The notes under the pieces are model-generated. The model saw nothing but the letters and a program-made list of their open reading frames with translations. It made no database searches and was not told the origin of the DNA. From positions 1-64,000 of the forward strand of contig JALHNB010000023.1 of NCBI GenBank assembly GCA_022843745.1: DNA of 64,000 bases, written 5' to 3'. Positions 8,369 through 16,491 of the stretch are shown here, one piece after another. The position numbers and the translations under genes are program-made. This stretch comes from Anaerolineae bacterium (GTDB taxonomy: Bacteria > Chloroflexota > Anaerolineae > Aggregatilineales > Phototrophicaceae). Position 1 is the first letter of the stretch, and every line of letters begins with the position of its first letter.

Positions 8369-9076
8369 TCAATCTTCTGAAATTGAACTCATGGTATGAT
8401 CGCGCACCTGCTGTAAATGGGCGCGCATCGCTTCCCGTGCGCTCTCAGGGTCGCTGCGAATAATGGCATCCAAAATGCGCTTGTGATGAAATTGGCCGCT
8501 TTGTGGGCCATGATCGACATGAAAAATGCGCTCACGCTGTTTGTGCAAAAGATCGACAATCGGATCGAGAATAATTGGAATAAGTGCGTTGTGCGTTGCT
8601 TTAGCCAGCGTCATATGAAAATTGCCGTCAGCGGAAATATAGGCGCTGGCATCATCCATTTGAGTGTCCATGATCGTAACGGACTCGCGTAGAACAGCGA
8701 TTTCATCTTCGGTTGCCCGGATAGCTGCCAGTGCTGCAATCCCAGGTTCAAGAATCTCACGTATTTCCACCATATCGCTGTCCGTGACGCTCCCAAAATG
8801 CCCAATGCTAATCATGAGACCCAGGGAGCGTTTCAGCGCTTGGGATGTTCCGTCGATGACGAACGTGCCGCGCCCATGCCGCACCTCCACCAGCCCTTCT
8901 TTCGCCAGTGTTTTGATCGCCTCGCGCACGACGGTTCGACTCACGCCAAACTGTTCCGCCAACATTCGCTCATTCGGCAGGCGATCACCATCTTTCAGTT
9001 GCGAGGTGATGATCTGTTCACGAATTTGCGCCACGATTTGCTCATAAAGCTTGGTGGCCTGTAACGGCGTGTACAT
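8369..9076 (-). CDS. GntR family transcriptional regulator, FadR/FCD subfamily
   Basis: A 235-residue DNA-binding protein. The ATG at 9076 has AGGAG five bases upstream; a TTG five codons earlier lies before that site. Residues 1-75 form a GntR winged helix (LYEQIVAQIREQII, GDRLPNERMLAEQFGVSRT, VREAIKTLAKEGLVEVRHGR). Residues 90-235 form an FCD ligand domain whose metal or ligand site is visible: Asp and His in SADGNFHMTLA, plus later His in FHHKRILDAI and MRAHLQQV. It is divergent from the heme operon and codirectional with the importer operon 256 bp downstream. It is most likely the local repressor of that operon, released by a small carboxylate or sugar acid. That role is inferred from position. 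Confidence 0.9.
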   Translation of the reverse strand: MYTPLQATKLYEQIVAQIREQIITSQLKDGDRLPNERMLAEQFGVSRTVVREAIKTLAKEGLVEVRHGRGTFVIDGTSQALKRSLGLMISIGHFGSVTDSDMVEIREILEPGIAALAAIRATEDEIAVLRESVTIMDTQMDDASAYISADGNFHMTLAKATHNALIPIILDPIVDLLHKQRERIFHVDHGPQSGQFHHKRILDAIIRSDPESAREAMRAHLQQVRDHTMSSISED

Positions 9077-9309
9077 CGCTCTCCTGGTCAAGTGATAGGG
9101 TGGTATGATGACTGTATCTTAGGCCATAATCTTTGTCAAATTCGCCTCTGAACATGTTTACTTCGGTGAAAATATTGTCTTTATCAGGTAAAAACAGAAT
9201 TTGCTCCCTTAGAGAATTTGATAAATACTAAGATTATCTTGCAATTTTACGAAGATTTATGTAGATTCTTAGTTGTTCGAATATTCACAAAGATAAAAGG
9301 CCAATCTTG

Positions 9310-10419
9310 ATGACCCAGACTCGTCCTGAAGCGCGAACCCAACCCGCGCGTGGTGAACGCAATGGCCGCCCGACCAAGCGCCAATATGTGCGTTTCGCGT
9401 TCTACAAAGTTGACCCGCTGTGGCGACGACTTCCAGTCGATGAACAGGCAGACACTAAACGCGATTTATTGAAAACAATCGAATCTTTTAATCGCCGGAT
9501 GCTGCTGCGCCCTTACAGCCTGATGGGGACACGCGCCGATGCTGAAATTTTATTATGGCAGATTGCCGAAAGCGTCGAACCATTTCAGGAACTCGCCGCC
9601 GCCATCGCTGCCACGCCAATGGGCGCATATCTGAATCTGTCCGTATCACTGCTCTCACAGACGAAACGCTCCATTTACGAAATCCGCGACAACCCCGATG
9701 AGGCTGTCGAACGGCTCATCATCTCACCCAGCGAAGCCAAATATTTGTTTGTCTATCCGTTCGTGAAAACACGCCCCTGGTACAAATTGTCGCTGGAAGA
9801 GCGTCAAGTGATGATGGATGAACATATCCGCGTGGGGCGCAAGTACCCGGCTGTCAAGCTCAACACGACCTATTCGTTCGGGCTGGATGACCAGGAATTT
9901 GTGGTCGCTTTTGAAACGGACGAGCCTGCTGATTTTCTCGATCTGGTGCAGGAATTGCGCGAAACCGAAGCCAGCCTTTATACATTGCGCGATACACCCT
10001 TATACTCCTGCATCCGAATGGGGCTTGCTGAATCGCTAGATGCCCTGGGTGGGCCGAAAATCGCACAGCCGCAAACGCAAGTCGCCGAGAAGTCAGAGGC
10101 ATGGGTTGAAGTTTGTCCAGTTGAAGAATTCGGAGACAGTGAGCGTAAAGTCGTTTACCTGAACGGTCAGCAAATCGCAGTTTTTAATGTGGACGGCAAA
10201 TTTTATGCCATCAGCAACCGCTGCTCACACGCGCGTGGCCCACTCAGCGAAGGGGCAGTTGATGCGGAAAGCTGCACCGTGACCTGCCCCTGGCATTATG
10301 GACGTTTCGACTTGAAAACAGGTCAGACGGTGGATGGTGTCGTCAGTGCGCCTGTCAAAGCCTATACTGTCGAGATTCGCGATAACATGGTTTACGCGGG
10401 TATCAAATCCAATGAATGA
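9310..10419 (+). CDS. hemQ: Coproheme decarboxylase (HemQ/ChdC, chlorite-dismutase family) fused to a C-terminal Rieske [2Fe-2S] domain
   Basis: 369 residues. The ATG at 9310 is used because AAAGG lies nine bases upstream; a TTG directly precedes it. Residues about 25-240 are the chlorite-dismutase-like fold of HemQ. Tyr149 in FVYPFVKTR matches the catalytic tyrosine, and His172 in MDEHIRVGR the proximal heme ligand; TTYSFGLDDQEFVVAFETDEP is also diagnostic. Residues about 265-365 are a Rieske domain with the full ligand set: Cys305 and His307 in CSHARG, Cys326 and His329 in CPWHYGRF. HemQ converts coproheme to heme b in the coproporphyrin pathway and normally has no iron-sulfur domain. The gene heads the heme operon and overlaps hemH by 8 bp. 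The role of the Rieske part is unknown; electron delivery or peroxide control is a guess. Confidence 0.93.
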   Translation: MTQTRPEARTQPARGERNGRPTKRQYVRFAFYKVDPLWRRLPVDEQADTKRDLLKTIESFNRRMLLRPYSLMGTRADAEILLWQIAESVEPFQELAAAIAATPMGAYLNLSVSLLSQTKRSIYEIRDNPDEAVERLIISPSEAKYLFVYPFVKTRPWYKLSLEERQVMMDEHIRVGRKYPAVKLNTTYSFGLDDQEFVVAFETDEPADFLDLVQELRETEASLYTLRDTPLYSCIRMGLAESLDALGGPKIAQPQTQVAEKSEAWVEVCPVEEFGDSERKVVYLNGQQIAVFNVDGKFYAISNRCSHARGPLSEGAVDAESCTVTCPWHYGRFDLKTGQTVDGVVSAPVKAYTVEIRDNMVYAGIKSNE

Positions 10420-11479
10420 CAACACCCTATCAACCAATTCCCCCTATGACGCGATTCTGGTCGTGTCATTTGGTGGGCCAGAAGGCATGGACGATGTAAT
10501 CCCATTTTTGGAAAATGTGCTGCGTGGGAAAAATGTGCCGCATGAACGCCTGCTGCAAGTTGCCGAGCATTATGGGCAGTTTGATGGCATTAGCCCGATC
10601 AATGGGCAGAATCGCGCGTTAATCATGGCGCTTGAAGAAGAATTGAAAGCCAACCAGATTGACCTGCCGATCTACTGGGGCAACCGCAACTGGCATCCGA
10701 TGTTGACGGATACGCTGCGGCAGATGGCAAACGATGGCATCAAACATGCGCTGGCTTTTTTCACCTCGGCTTACAGTTCCTATTCCGGGTGTCGCCAGTA
10801 TCGTGAGGATATTGCCCGCGCCCAGGCTGAAGTTGGCGAAGCCGCGCCGCAGGTGAGTGGATTGCGCAAATTCTATAATCACCCAGGCTTTATTCAGCCC
10901 AATATCGAAAATGTTCGTGCCGCGCTCGACCAGATACCGGAGTCGCGCCGTGCTAACACTCATATCGCGTTTACCGCGCACAGCATTCCGTTAGACATGG
11001 CGCGTCATTCCCATTACGAAGCGCAGCTTGAAGAAGTGTGTCGCTTAATTACATCGAGTCTTGACCATTCAAACTGGAAGTTGGTCTACCAGAGTCGCAG
11101 CGGCTCACCGCGCCAACCCTGGCTGGAACCCGACATTCGTGACCATCTGCAAAGATTGAAGGATGCAGGTGTCGAAGATGTCGTGATCGCGCCTGTCGGC
11201 TTTATCTCTGACCATATGGAAATCCTCTACGACCTGGATACCGAAGCAAAAAATCTGGCTGATGAAATCGGCTTGCATATGGTTCGCACTGCGACTGTCG
11301 GCACACATCCCCGATTCATCACGATGATTCGAGAATTGATTGTTGAAAGAATGACGAATAATCCTGATAAGCTTTTCATCGGTACGCGAGGCGCAAATCA
11401 TGATTCCTGCCCTGAAGACTGCTGCTTGCCGGGGCTTGTGCGTCCGCCGCAGATGAACGTGCAATCGCAAAAAGGTTGA
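10412..11479 (+). CDS. hemH: Ferrochelatase (coproporphyrin or protoporphyrin type), possible [2Fe-2S] form
   Basis: 355 residues. It starts at the ATG at 10412, overlapping the hemQ stop in ATGAATGA; longer in-frame starts lie inside hemQ. Motifs of ferrochelatase are clear: VVSFGGPEG at residue 17, FTAHSIP with the metal-binding His190, and FISDHMEILYD with Glu270. Being cotranscribed with hemQ, it probably inserts iron into coproporphyrin III (the CpfC role). Cys127 in YSSYSGCRQY and the C-terminal cluster Cys333, Cys337 and Cys338 in DSCPEDCCLP resemble the positions of iron-sulfur ligands in actinobacterial ferrochelatases, so a cluster is plausible. No signal peptide; it acts in the cytoplasm or at the membrane face. 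Confidence 0.94.
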   Translation: MNDNTLSTNSPYDAILVVSFGGPEGMDDVIPFLENVLRGKNVPHERLLQVAEHYGQFDGISPINGQNRALIMALEEELKANQIDLPIYWGNRNWHPMLTDTLRQMANDGIKHALAFFTSAYSSYSGCRQYREDIARAQAEVGEAAPQVSGLRKFYNHPGFIQPNIENVRAALDQIPESRRANTHIAFTAHSIPLDMARHSHYEAQLEEVCRLITSSLDHSNWKLVYQSRSGSPRQPWLEPDIRDHLQRLKDAGVEDVVIAPVGFISDHMEILYDLDTEAKNLADEIGLHMVRTATVGTHPRFITMIRELIVERMTNNPDKLFIGTRGANHDSCPEDCCLPGLVRPPQMNVQSQKG

Positions 11480-11485
11480 TCAAAC

Positions 11486-12736
11486 GTGACACTTGTAATG
11501 ATTGGATTGAATTATCAGACGACACCACTTGATCTCCGGGAGCGTTTATTTCTAGCTGGGGATGATCTCCAAAATGCGGCGATTGTTCTCCACAGCGAAA
11601 CGACAGCCGAAGTCGTGATTGTTTCAACGTGTAATCGGCTGGAAATTTATGCGAATTCGTCGGATATTGAGCAGAGCATCGAAAAAATAAAAACCTATCT
11701 GGCTAGTCGGATTTTGCTTTCTGCGGCGCACCTGGAGAGCTATGTTCAAAATTTGACGGATGGCGAGGCTGTTCACCACCTGATGCGTGTGGCAGCGGGT
11801 TTAGAGTCGCTGGTGATGGGAGAATCCGAAATTCTGGGGCAGGTCGTCCAGGCGTTAAATCAAGCGCAGTTGGCAGGCACGACGGGTGCTGTGCTGTCGC
11901 GCCTGTTTCAGGATGCCATCCATACGGGAAAACGCGCTCGTACCGAAACCGCCATAAGCCAGCATACGTTGTCGGTCAGCCACGCGGCTATTCTGATGGC
12001 AAAGCGTCAAATTCCTGATCTGACCAACGCGAATGCCTTGATTATTGGCGCGGGGCGGATGGCCGAACTTGCCGCGAAAGCCTTAAAAGCGCATGGTGTG
12101 AAGACCGTTCGGGTGACTAATCGTACTTTTTCGAAAGCAAGCGATCTGGCTCATCACGTCGGAATCGAAGCGATTGAGTGGGCAGACCTGAAAAGTGCTT
12201 TAGCACAGGCCGATTTGGTGATTACCGCGACCAGTGCGCCGCAGCCAATTTTAAGCGCTGGCGATATTGAGGGGACACGCCCTCGCATTGTCGTCGATAT
12301 TGCCGTCCCGCGCAATGTGAGTCGCGATGTTTGCGATTTGCCCAATGTGCAGCTTTATGACATTGACGATTTGCAATCTGTCGTTGATGACCATCACGCT
12401 TTACGTCAGGCTGAGGCAAAAGACGTTGAAGCCATTATCGCGGATGAGTTAGAGGCTTATCTGGCATGGCTGAAAAGCCGGAGCGCGGTGCCGACGATTG
12501 TGGCGCTGCGCCAGAAAGCCGAAGAAATGGCTGCGCTCGAAGTGGAGCGAACCCTTCATCGCCTACCGGATTTGAGCGATCAGGAGCGTGAAGTCATCAT
12601 GGAAATGGCGCATCGAATCGTCAACAAGCTGCTTCATGCCCCGACAGTCGCGCTGCGTGAACGCGCCGCCAAAAATGACCATAATGCCTATCTCCACGCG
12701 ATGCGCAAACTATTCGATCTGGAAGGTGAATCCTGA
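11486..12736 (+). CDS. hemA: Glutamyl-tRNA reductase
   Basis: 416 residues, normal for bacterial HemA. It starts with GTG at 11486, six bases after the hemH stop, with AAGG about ten bases upstream. The catalytic nucleophile is Cys49 in VIVSTCNRLEIYA. The NADPH-binding domain has ALIIGAGRMAELAAKAL near residue 190, and the C-terminal dimerisation helix runs from about residue 315. It reduces glutamyl-tRNA(Glu) to glutamate-1-semialdehyde, the first step of the C5 route to 5-aminolevulinate. The stop shares one base with the hemE start (TGATG), so translation is coupled. HemL, which uses its product, is the last gene of the same operon. Confidence 0.97.
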   Translation: MTLVMIGLNYQTTPLDLRERLFLAGDDLQNAAIVLHSETTAEVVIVSTCNRLEIYANSSDIEQSIEKIKTYLASRILLSAAHLESYVQNLTDGEAVHHLMRVAAGLESLVMGESEILGQVVQALNQAQLAGTTGAVLSRLFQDAIHTGKRARTETAISQHTLSVSHAAILMAKRQIPDLTNANALIIGAGRMAELAAKALKAHGVKTVRVTNRTFSKASDLAHHVGIEAIEWADLKSALAQADLVITATSAPQPILSAGDIEGTRPRIVVDIAVPRNVSRDVCDLPNVQLYDIDDLQSVVDDHHALRQAEAKDVEAIIADELEAYLAWLKSRSAVPTIVALRQKAEEMAALEVERTLHRLPDLSDQEREVIMEMAHRIVNKLLHAPTVALRERAAKNDHNAYLHAMRKLFDLEGES

Positions 12737-13770
12737 TGAGCGAAAATCTAAACAGCCGATTTTTGAAAGCGTGTCGGCGCGAAAAAACGGACGCTACTCC
12801 GATCTGGCTGATGCGTCAGGCCGGGCGTTACATGCCGGAGTATCGCCAACTGCGCGAAAAATACAGCATTCTCGAAATTATCAAAACACCTGAATTAGCC
12901 TGTCAGGTTACGATGCAGCCTGTTAATGCGTTCGACATTGATGCCGCCATTATTTTCGCGGACATTCTGCCGATTCTGGAAGGCATGGGGCTGGAACTCG
13001 ATTTTATCAACGGCGAAGGTCCGGCGATTTATAACCCTGTGCGCTGCGCTGAAGATGTGCAAAATCTGCGAGTCCCGACACCGGAGGAAAATTCATGGTT
13101 CACATTGGAAGCGATTCGGCTGGCACGGGCTGAGTTAAAAATTCCGCTGATCGGCTTTAGCGGTGCGCCCTATACGCTGGCGGCCTATGCGATTGAAGGC
13201 GGCAGCAGCAAAAATTATCTGCGCACCAAAGGCATGATGATGGGCGACCCCACCACGTGGCATCTGCTTATGGAAAAACTGAGCCAGGTCGTCGGCGATT
13301 ATTTGCTGGCGCAGGCAAAGGCGGGCGCACAGGTGCTGCAACTTTTCGATAGCTGGATCGGGTCGCTTTCACCGGACGATTATCGCCAATATGTGATGCC
13401 CTACAGCCGCCGTGCTTTGGAAATCGCGTCGCAGGCGGGCGTGCCGATCATCCATTTCGGGACCGGCACAAACGGAATTCTGGAACTCATGCGCGACGCG
13501 GGTGGCGACGTGATCGGTGTTGACTGGGGCATTGACCTCGACACGGCCTGGGAACGTATTGGCGATGACCACGCTGTTCAGGGCAATCTCGACCCGGCGG
13601 CGTTGTTCGCGCCCTGGGAATCGTTACAGGTGAGAGCGCAGCAGATCATGGATAAAGCCAACAGACGTGCTGGTCACATTTTCAATCTGGGGCATGGCAT
13701 CCTGCCGGAAACGCCTGTTGACAACGTTAGGCGATTGGTCAATTTTGTTCATGAATACACTTCAGTCTGA
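12736..13770 (+). CDS. hemE: Uroporphyrinogen III decarboxylase
   Basis: 344 residues, full length. The family hallmark IWLMRQAGRYMPEYRQLR, which carries the substrate-binding arginines, is at residues 23-40. GFSGAPYTLAAYAIEGG near residue 140 and FNLGHGILPETP near the C-terminus are also diagnostic. It removes four acetate carboxyls from uroporphyrinogen III to give coproporphyrinogen III in the cytoplasm. The ATG overlaps the hemA stop by one base, and its own end overlaps the start of hemY by 20 bp. In the coproporphyrin branch its product is used directly by the next gene. Confidence 0.97.
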   Translation: MSENLNSRFLKACRREKTDATPIWLMRQAGRYMPEYRQLREKYSILEIIKTPELACQVTMQPVNAFDIDAAIIFADILPILEGMGLELDFINGEGPAIYNPVRCAEDVQNLRVPTPEENSWFTLEAIRLARAELKIPLIGFSGAPYTLAAYAIEGGSSKNYLRTKGMMMGDPTTWHLLMEKLSQVVGDYLLAQAKAGAQVLQLFDSWIGSLSPDDYRQYVMPYSRRALEIASQAGVPIIHFGTGTNGILELMRDAGGDVIGVDWGIDLDTAWERIGDDHAVQGNLDPAALFAPWESLQVRAQQIMDKANRRAGHIFNLGHGILPETPVDNVRRLVNFVHEYTSV

Positions 13771-15181
13771 TCGTCATGTCGTCATCATCGGCGGCGGGAT
13801 CACCGGACTCAGCGCTGGGTGGTATCTGCAACAGGAAGCGGCGCGTCAAGGGATCGGCCTCAGCTATACAATTCTGGAATCGTCGCATCGCTGGGGTGGG
13901 AAAGTTCAAACCGAGCAGGTAGATGGCGCTGGCGGTACGCCTTTTATCCTCGAAGCCGGGCCGGATGCTTTTCTCACGCGCAAGCCCTGGGCGTTAGAAC
14001 TCGCCCGCGAACTGGGTTTAAATGAGCGTATTCTGCCTGTCAACACGGAAAACAGCCGCACGTTTGTCCTGCATCGAGGCCAACCTGTGCCGCTGCCGGA
14101 TGGATTGCAACTACTTGCGCCGACTCGTTTGCAGCCATTTTTGCGTTCGCCGCTGTTCTCGCCCTGGGGCAAGCTGCGGGCGATGCTCGACTTTTTCATT
14201 CCGCCCCGTGATTCGGATACTGATGAGACGTTAGCGAACTTTGTACGGCGGCGGCTGGGCGCGGAAATGCTCGATAAGCTTGGTGAACCGCTGCTGGGTG
14301 GCGTTTTTAATGGCGACCCGGAACGGCAGAGCATGGCGGCAACGTTTCCCAATTTCCCGGCGCTCGAAAAAAAATATGGCAGCCTCATTCGTGGGCTGCG
14401 GGCAGGGCAGCGAGAGCGTACCCCCAGCGATGCGCCCGCATTTATCTCGTTAAAATCCGGAACACATGAACTGGTGTATACGCTGGTTCAACGTTTGAAC
14501 GGCTACCTGCGCTTGAACACAGTTGTATCCGCTATCGAACATGAGACTCATTATCGTGTCGTGACCACCGATGGCAATGTGATCGAAGCGGATGCGCTCA
14601 TTCTCGCGACTCCGGCGAATGTAACCGCAAAATTATTGCGCCAGATCGCGCCGGATGCTGCAAATCACCTCGACACGATTCCCTATACCGGAATAGGCGC
14701 GATTTATTTTGCGTTTCGTCGGGAAGATATTCCGCATCCGTTGAAGGGCTTTGGGCTGGTCGTTCCCGGCAGCGAAAGCCGACAATTTGATGGCATAACC
14801 TGGACATCCTCGAAATGGACGGATCGAGCACCAGAAGGATTTGAACTCCTGCGCATATTTTTCGGCGGCCCACGCACACGCCAAACCCTCCAACTGGATG
14901 ATGCTGAACTGGTTACGGTCATGCGGGGCGAATTGAAAGCTATTTTTAATATTTCTGCCGAGCCGCTGTTCCATCGAATTTTCCGCTGGCAGGACGGTTA
15001 TCCGCAGTACAATATCGGTCATCTGGAGCATGTCGCGGCGGCAGAGGCGGCGCTTCCACCGGGTATTTCACTCGCGGGCAGCGCCTATCGCGGTGTTGGT
15101 GTGCCGGACTGTATTCGCCAGGGTCGCGACGCGGCGAAAAAATTAGCCGCCACATTCGCGGAAAATTTGCAAACCGCATAA
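13751..15181 (+). CDS. hemY: FAD-dependent protoporphyrinogen / coproporphyrinogen oxidase (HemY/CgoX)
   Basis: 476 residues from the ATG at 13751; an upstream in-frame start lies deep in hemE and would add an unrelated sequence. The N-terminal dinucleotide fold [17 protein letters not shown] binds FAD, followed by a monoamine-oxidase-like layout ([10 protein letters not shown], then [15 protein letters not shown]) and the C-terminal FAD closure [19 protein letters not shown]. This is the oxygen-dependent oxidase type. With hemQ in the operon and no hemF or hemN nearby, the probable reaction is coproporphyrinogen III to coproporphyrin III. Position overlaps hemE by 20 bp; hemL follows after 10 bp. 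Confidence 0.94.
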   Translation: MNTLQSDRHVVIIGGGITGLSAGWYLQQEAARQGIGLSYTILESSHRWGGKVQTEQVDGAGGTPFILEAGPDAFLTRKPWALELARELGLNERILPVNTENSRTFVLHRGQPVPLPDGLQLLAPTRLQPFLRSPLFSPWGKLRAMLDFFIPPRDSDTDETLANFVRRRLGAEMLDKLGEPLLGGVFNGDPERQSMAATFPNFPALEKKYGSLIRGLRAGQRERTPSDAPAFISLKSGTHELVYTLVQRLNGYLRLNTVVSAIEHETHYRVVTTDGNVIEADALILATPANVTAKLLRQIAPDAANHLDTIPYTGIGAIYFAFRREDIPHPLKGFGLVVPGSESRQFDGITWTSSKWTDRAPEGFELLRIFFGGPRTRQTLQLDDAELVTVMRGELKAIFNISAEPLFHRIFRWQDGYPQYNIGHLEHVAAAEAALPPGISLAGSAYRGVGVPDCIRQGRDAAKKLAATFAENLQTA

Positions 15182-15191
15182 AGGAATTTTG

Positions 15192-16487
15192 ATGAAAACC
15201 ACACAATCTGAAAATTTATTCACGCGGGCGCAGGAATTGATCCCCGGCGGAGTCAACAGCCCGGTTCGCGCCTTCCGCAGTGTCGGTGGCACGCCGCGCT
15301 TTATCGAACGTGGGCAGGGCGCGTCTATCTGGGATGCTGATGGCAACCGCTATATTGATTATGTGCTGTCGTGGGGGCCGCTGGTCATGGGACATGCCCA
15401 CCCACAGGTGGTCGCCGCGCTGCAAGATGCGCTCACACGCGGGACGAGCTACGGCGCACCCACAAAGCTGGAAAATGAACTGGCTGAACTGGTGATTGAT
15501 GTCGTACCGTCGATTGAGATGATACGTTTCGTGAACAGCGGTACGGAAGCGACCATGAGTGCGCTGCGTCTCGCCCGTGCCTATACCGGACGCGAGAAAA
15601 TTATCAAGATGGCGGGCTGCTATCACGGACACGCCGATATGCTGCTGGTGCAGGCGGGCAGTGGGGTGGCGACATTAGGGCTTCCCGATTCGCCCGGTGT
15701 TCCAGCCTCAACCGCTGCCAGCACGTTGACCGTTGAATTTAACGATCTGGATGGCGTAAAGGCGTTGTTCGAGCAGTTCCCGAACGAAATCGCGGCGGTT
15801 ATCGTCGAGCCGATTGCCGCGAATATGGGTTTTGTGATGCCAAGACCCGTCTATTTACAGGGTTTGCAGGATTTGTGTCGTCGTCACGGTGCGTTGTTTA
15901 TCCTTGACGAAGTCATGACCGGATTTCGTGTCGCGCCGGGTGGGGCGCAGCAAGCCTGGAATCTTGACCCCGATATTACCTGCCTGGGAAAAGTGATCGG
16001 CGGCGGGCTGCCAGTCGGGGCCTATGCGGGCAAACGTGAGATCATGAAAATGGTCGCTCCGGCTGGCACGATGTATCAGGCGGGAACGCTGTCCGGCAAT
16101 CCGCTGGCGATGACGGCGGGGATCGCGACGATTCGTGCTTTGCTCGAACCGGGCATTTTTGAATCCATCGCTGGCAAAGTGTCTGAACTCATCGCGGGGC
16201 TTACATCCGCTGCGGATTCAGCCGATATTTCGATCCAAACGGGCAGCGCTGGCACGATGTTCGGCTTCTACTTCCTGAAAACACCCGGTGCTGTGATCGA
16301 CGATTATGCCAGCGCCAAACAACACGCCGATACCGCGCGATACGGAAAATTTTTCCACGCGATGTTGGAAGCAGGCGTGTACCTCGCGCCAAGCCAATTC
16401 GAAGCAGCTTTTATGAGCAGCGCACATGGGAGCGAGGAAATTCAAGCGACTATTTCGGCGGTGACGCAGGTTTTTCACCAACTCTAA
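15192..16487 (+). CDS. hemL: Glutamate-1-semialdehyde 2,1-aminomutase
   Basis: 431 residues. The ATG at 15192 has AAGGA six bases upstream. It is a PLP fold-type I aminotransferase; the Schiff-base lysine is Lys267 in [32 protein letters not shown] at the N-terminus, [16 protein letters not shown] near residue 115 and [12 protein letters not shown] near residue 145 are the family strings. It isomerises glutamate-1-semialdehyde to 5-aminolevulinate. It closes the heme operon: only four bases separate its stop from the stop of the convergent glycosidase-like gene, and no terminator hairpin fits there. Confidence 0.97.
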   Translation: MKTTQSENLFTRAQELIPGGVNSPVRAFRSVGGTPRFIERGQGASIWDADGNRYIDYVLSWGPLVMGHAHPQVVAALQDALTRGTSYGAPTKLENELAELVIDVVPSIEMIRFVNSGTEATMSALRLARAYTGREKIIKMAGCYHGHADMLLVQAGSGVATLGLPDSPGVPASTAASTLTVEFNDLDGVKALFEQFPNEIAAVIVEPIAANMGFVMPRPVYLQGLQDLCRRHGALFILDEVMTGFRVAPGGAQQAWNLDPDITCLGKVIGGGLPVGAYAGKREIMKMVAPAGTMYQAGTLSGNPLAMTAGIATIRALLEPGIFESIAGKVSELIAGLTSAADSADISIQTGSAGTMFGFYFLKTPGAVIDDYASAKQHADTARYGKFFHAMLEAGVYLAPSQFEAAFMSSAHGSEEIQATISAVTQVFHQL

Positions 16488-16491
16488 ATTT

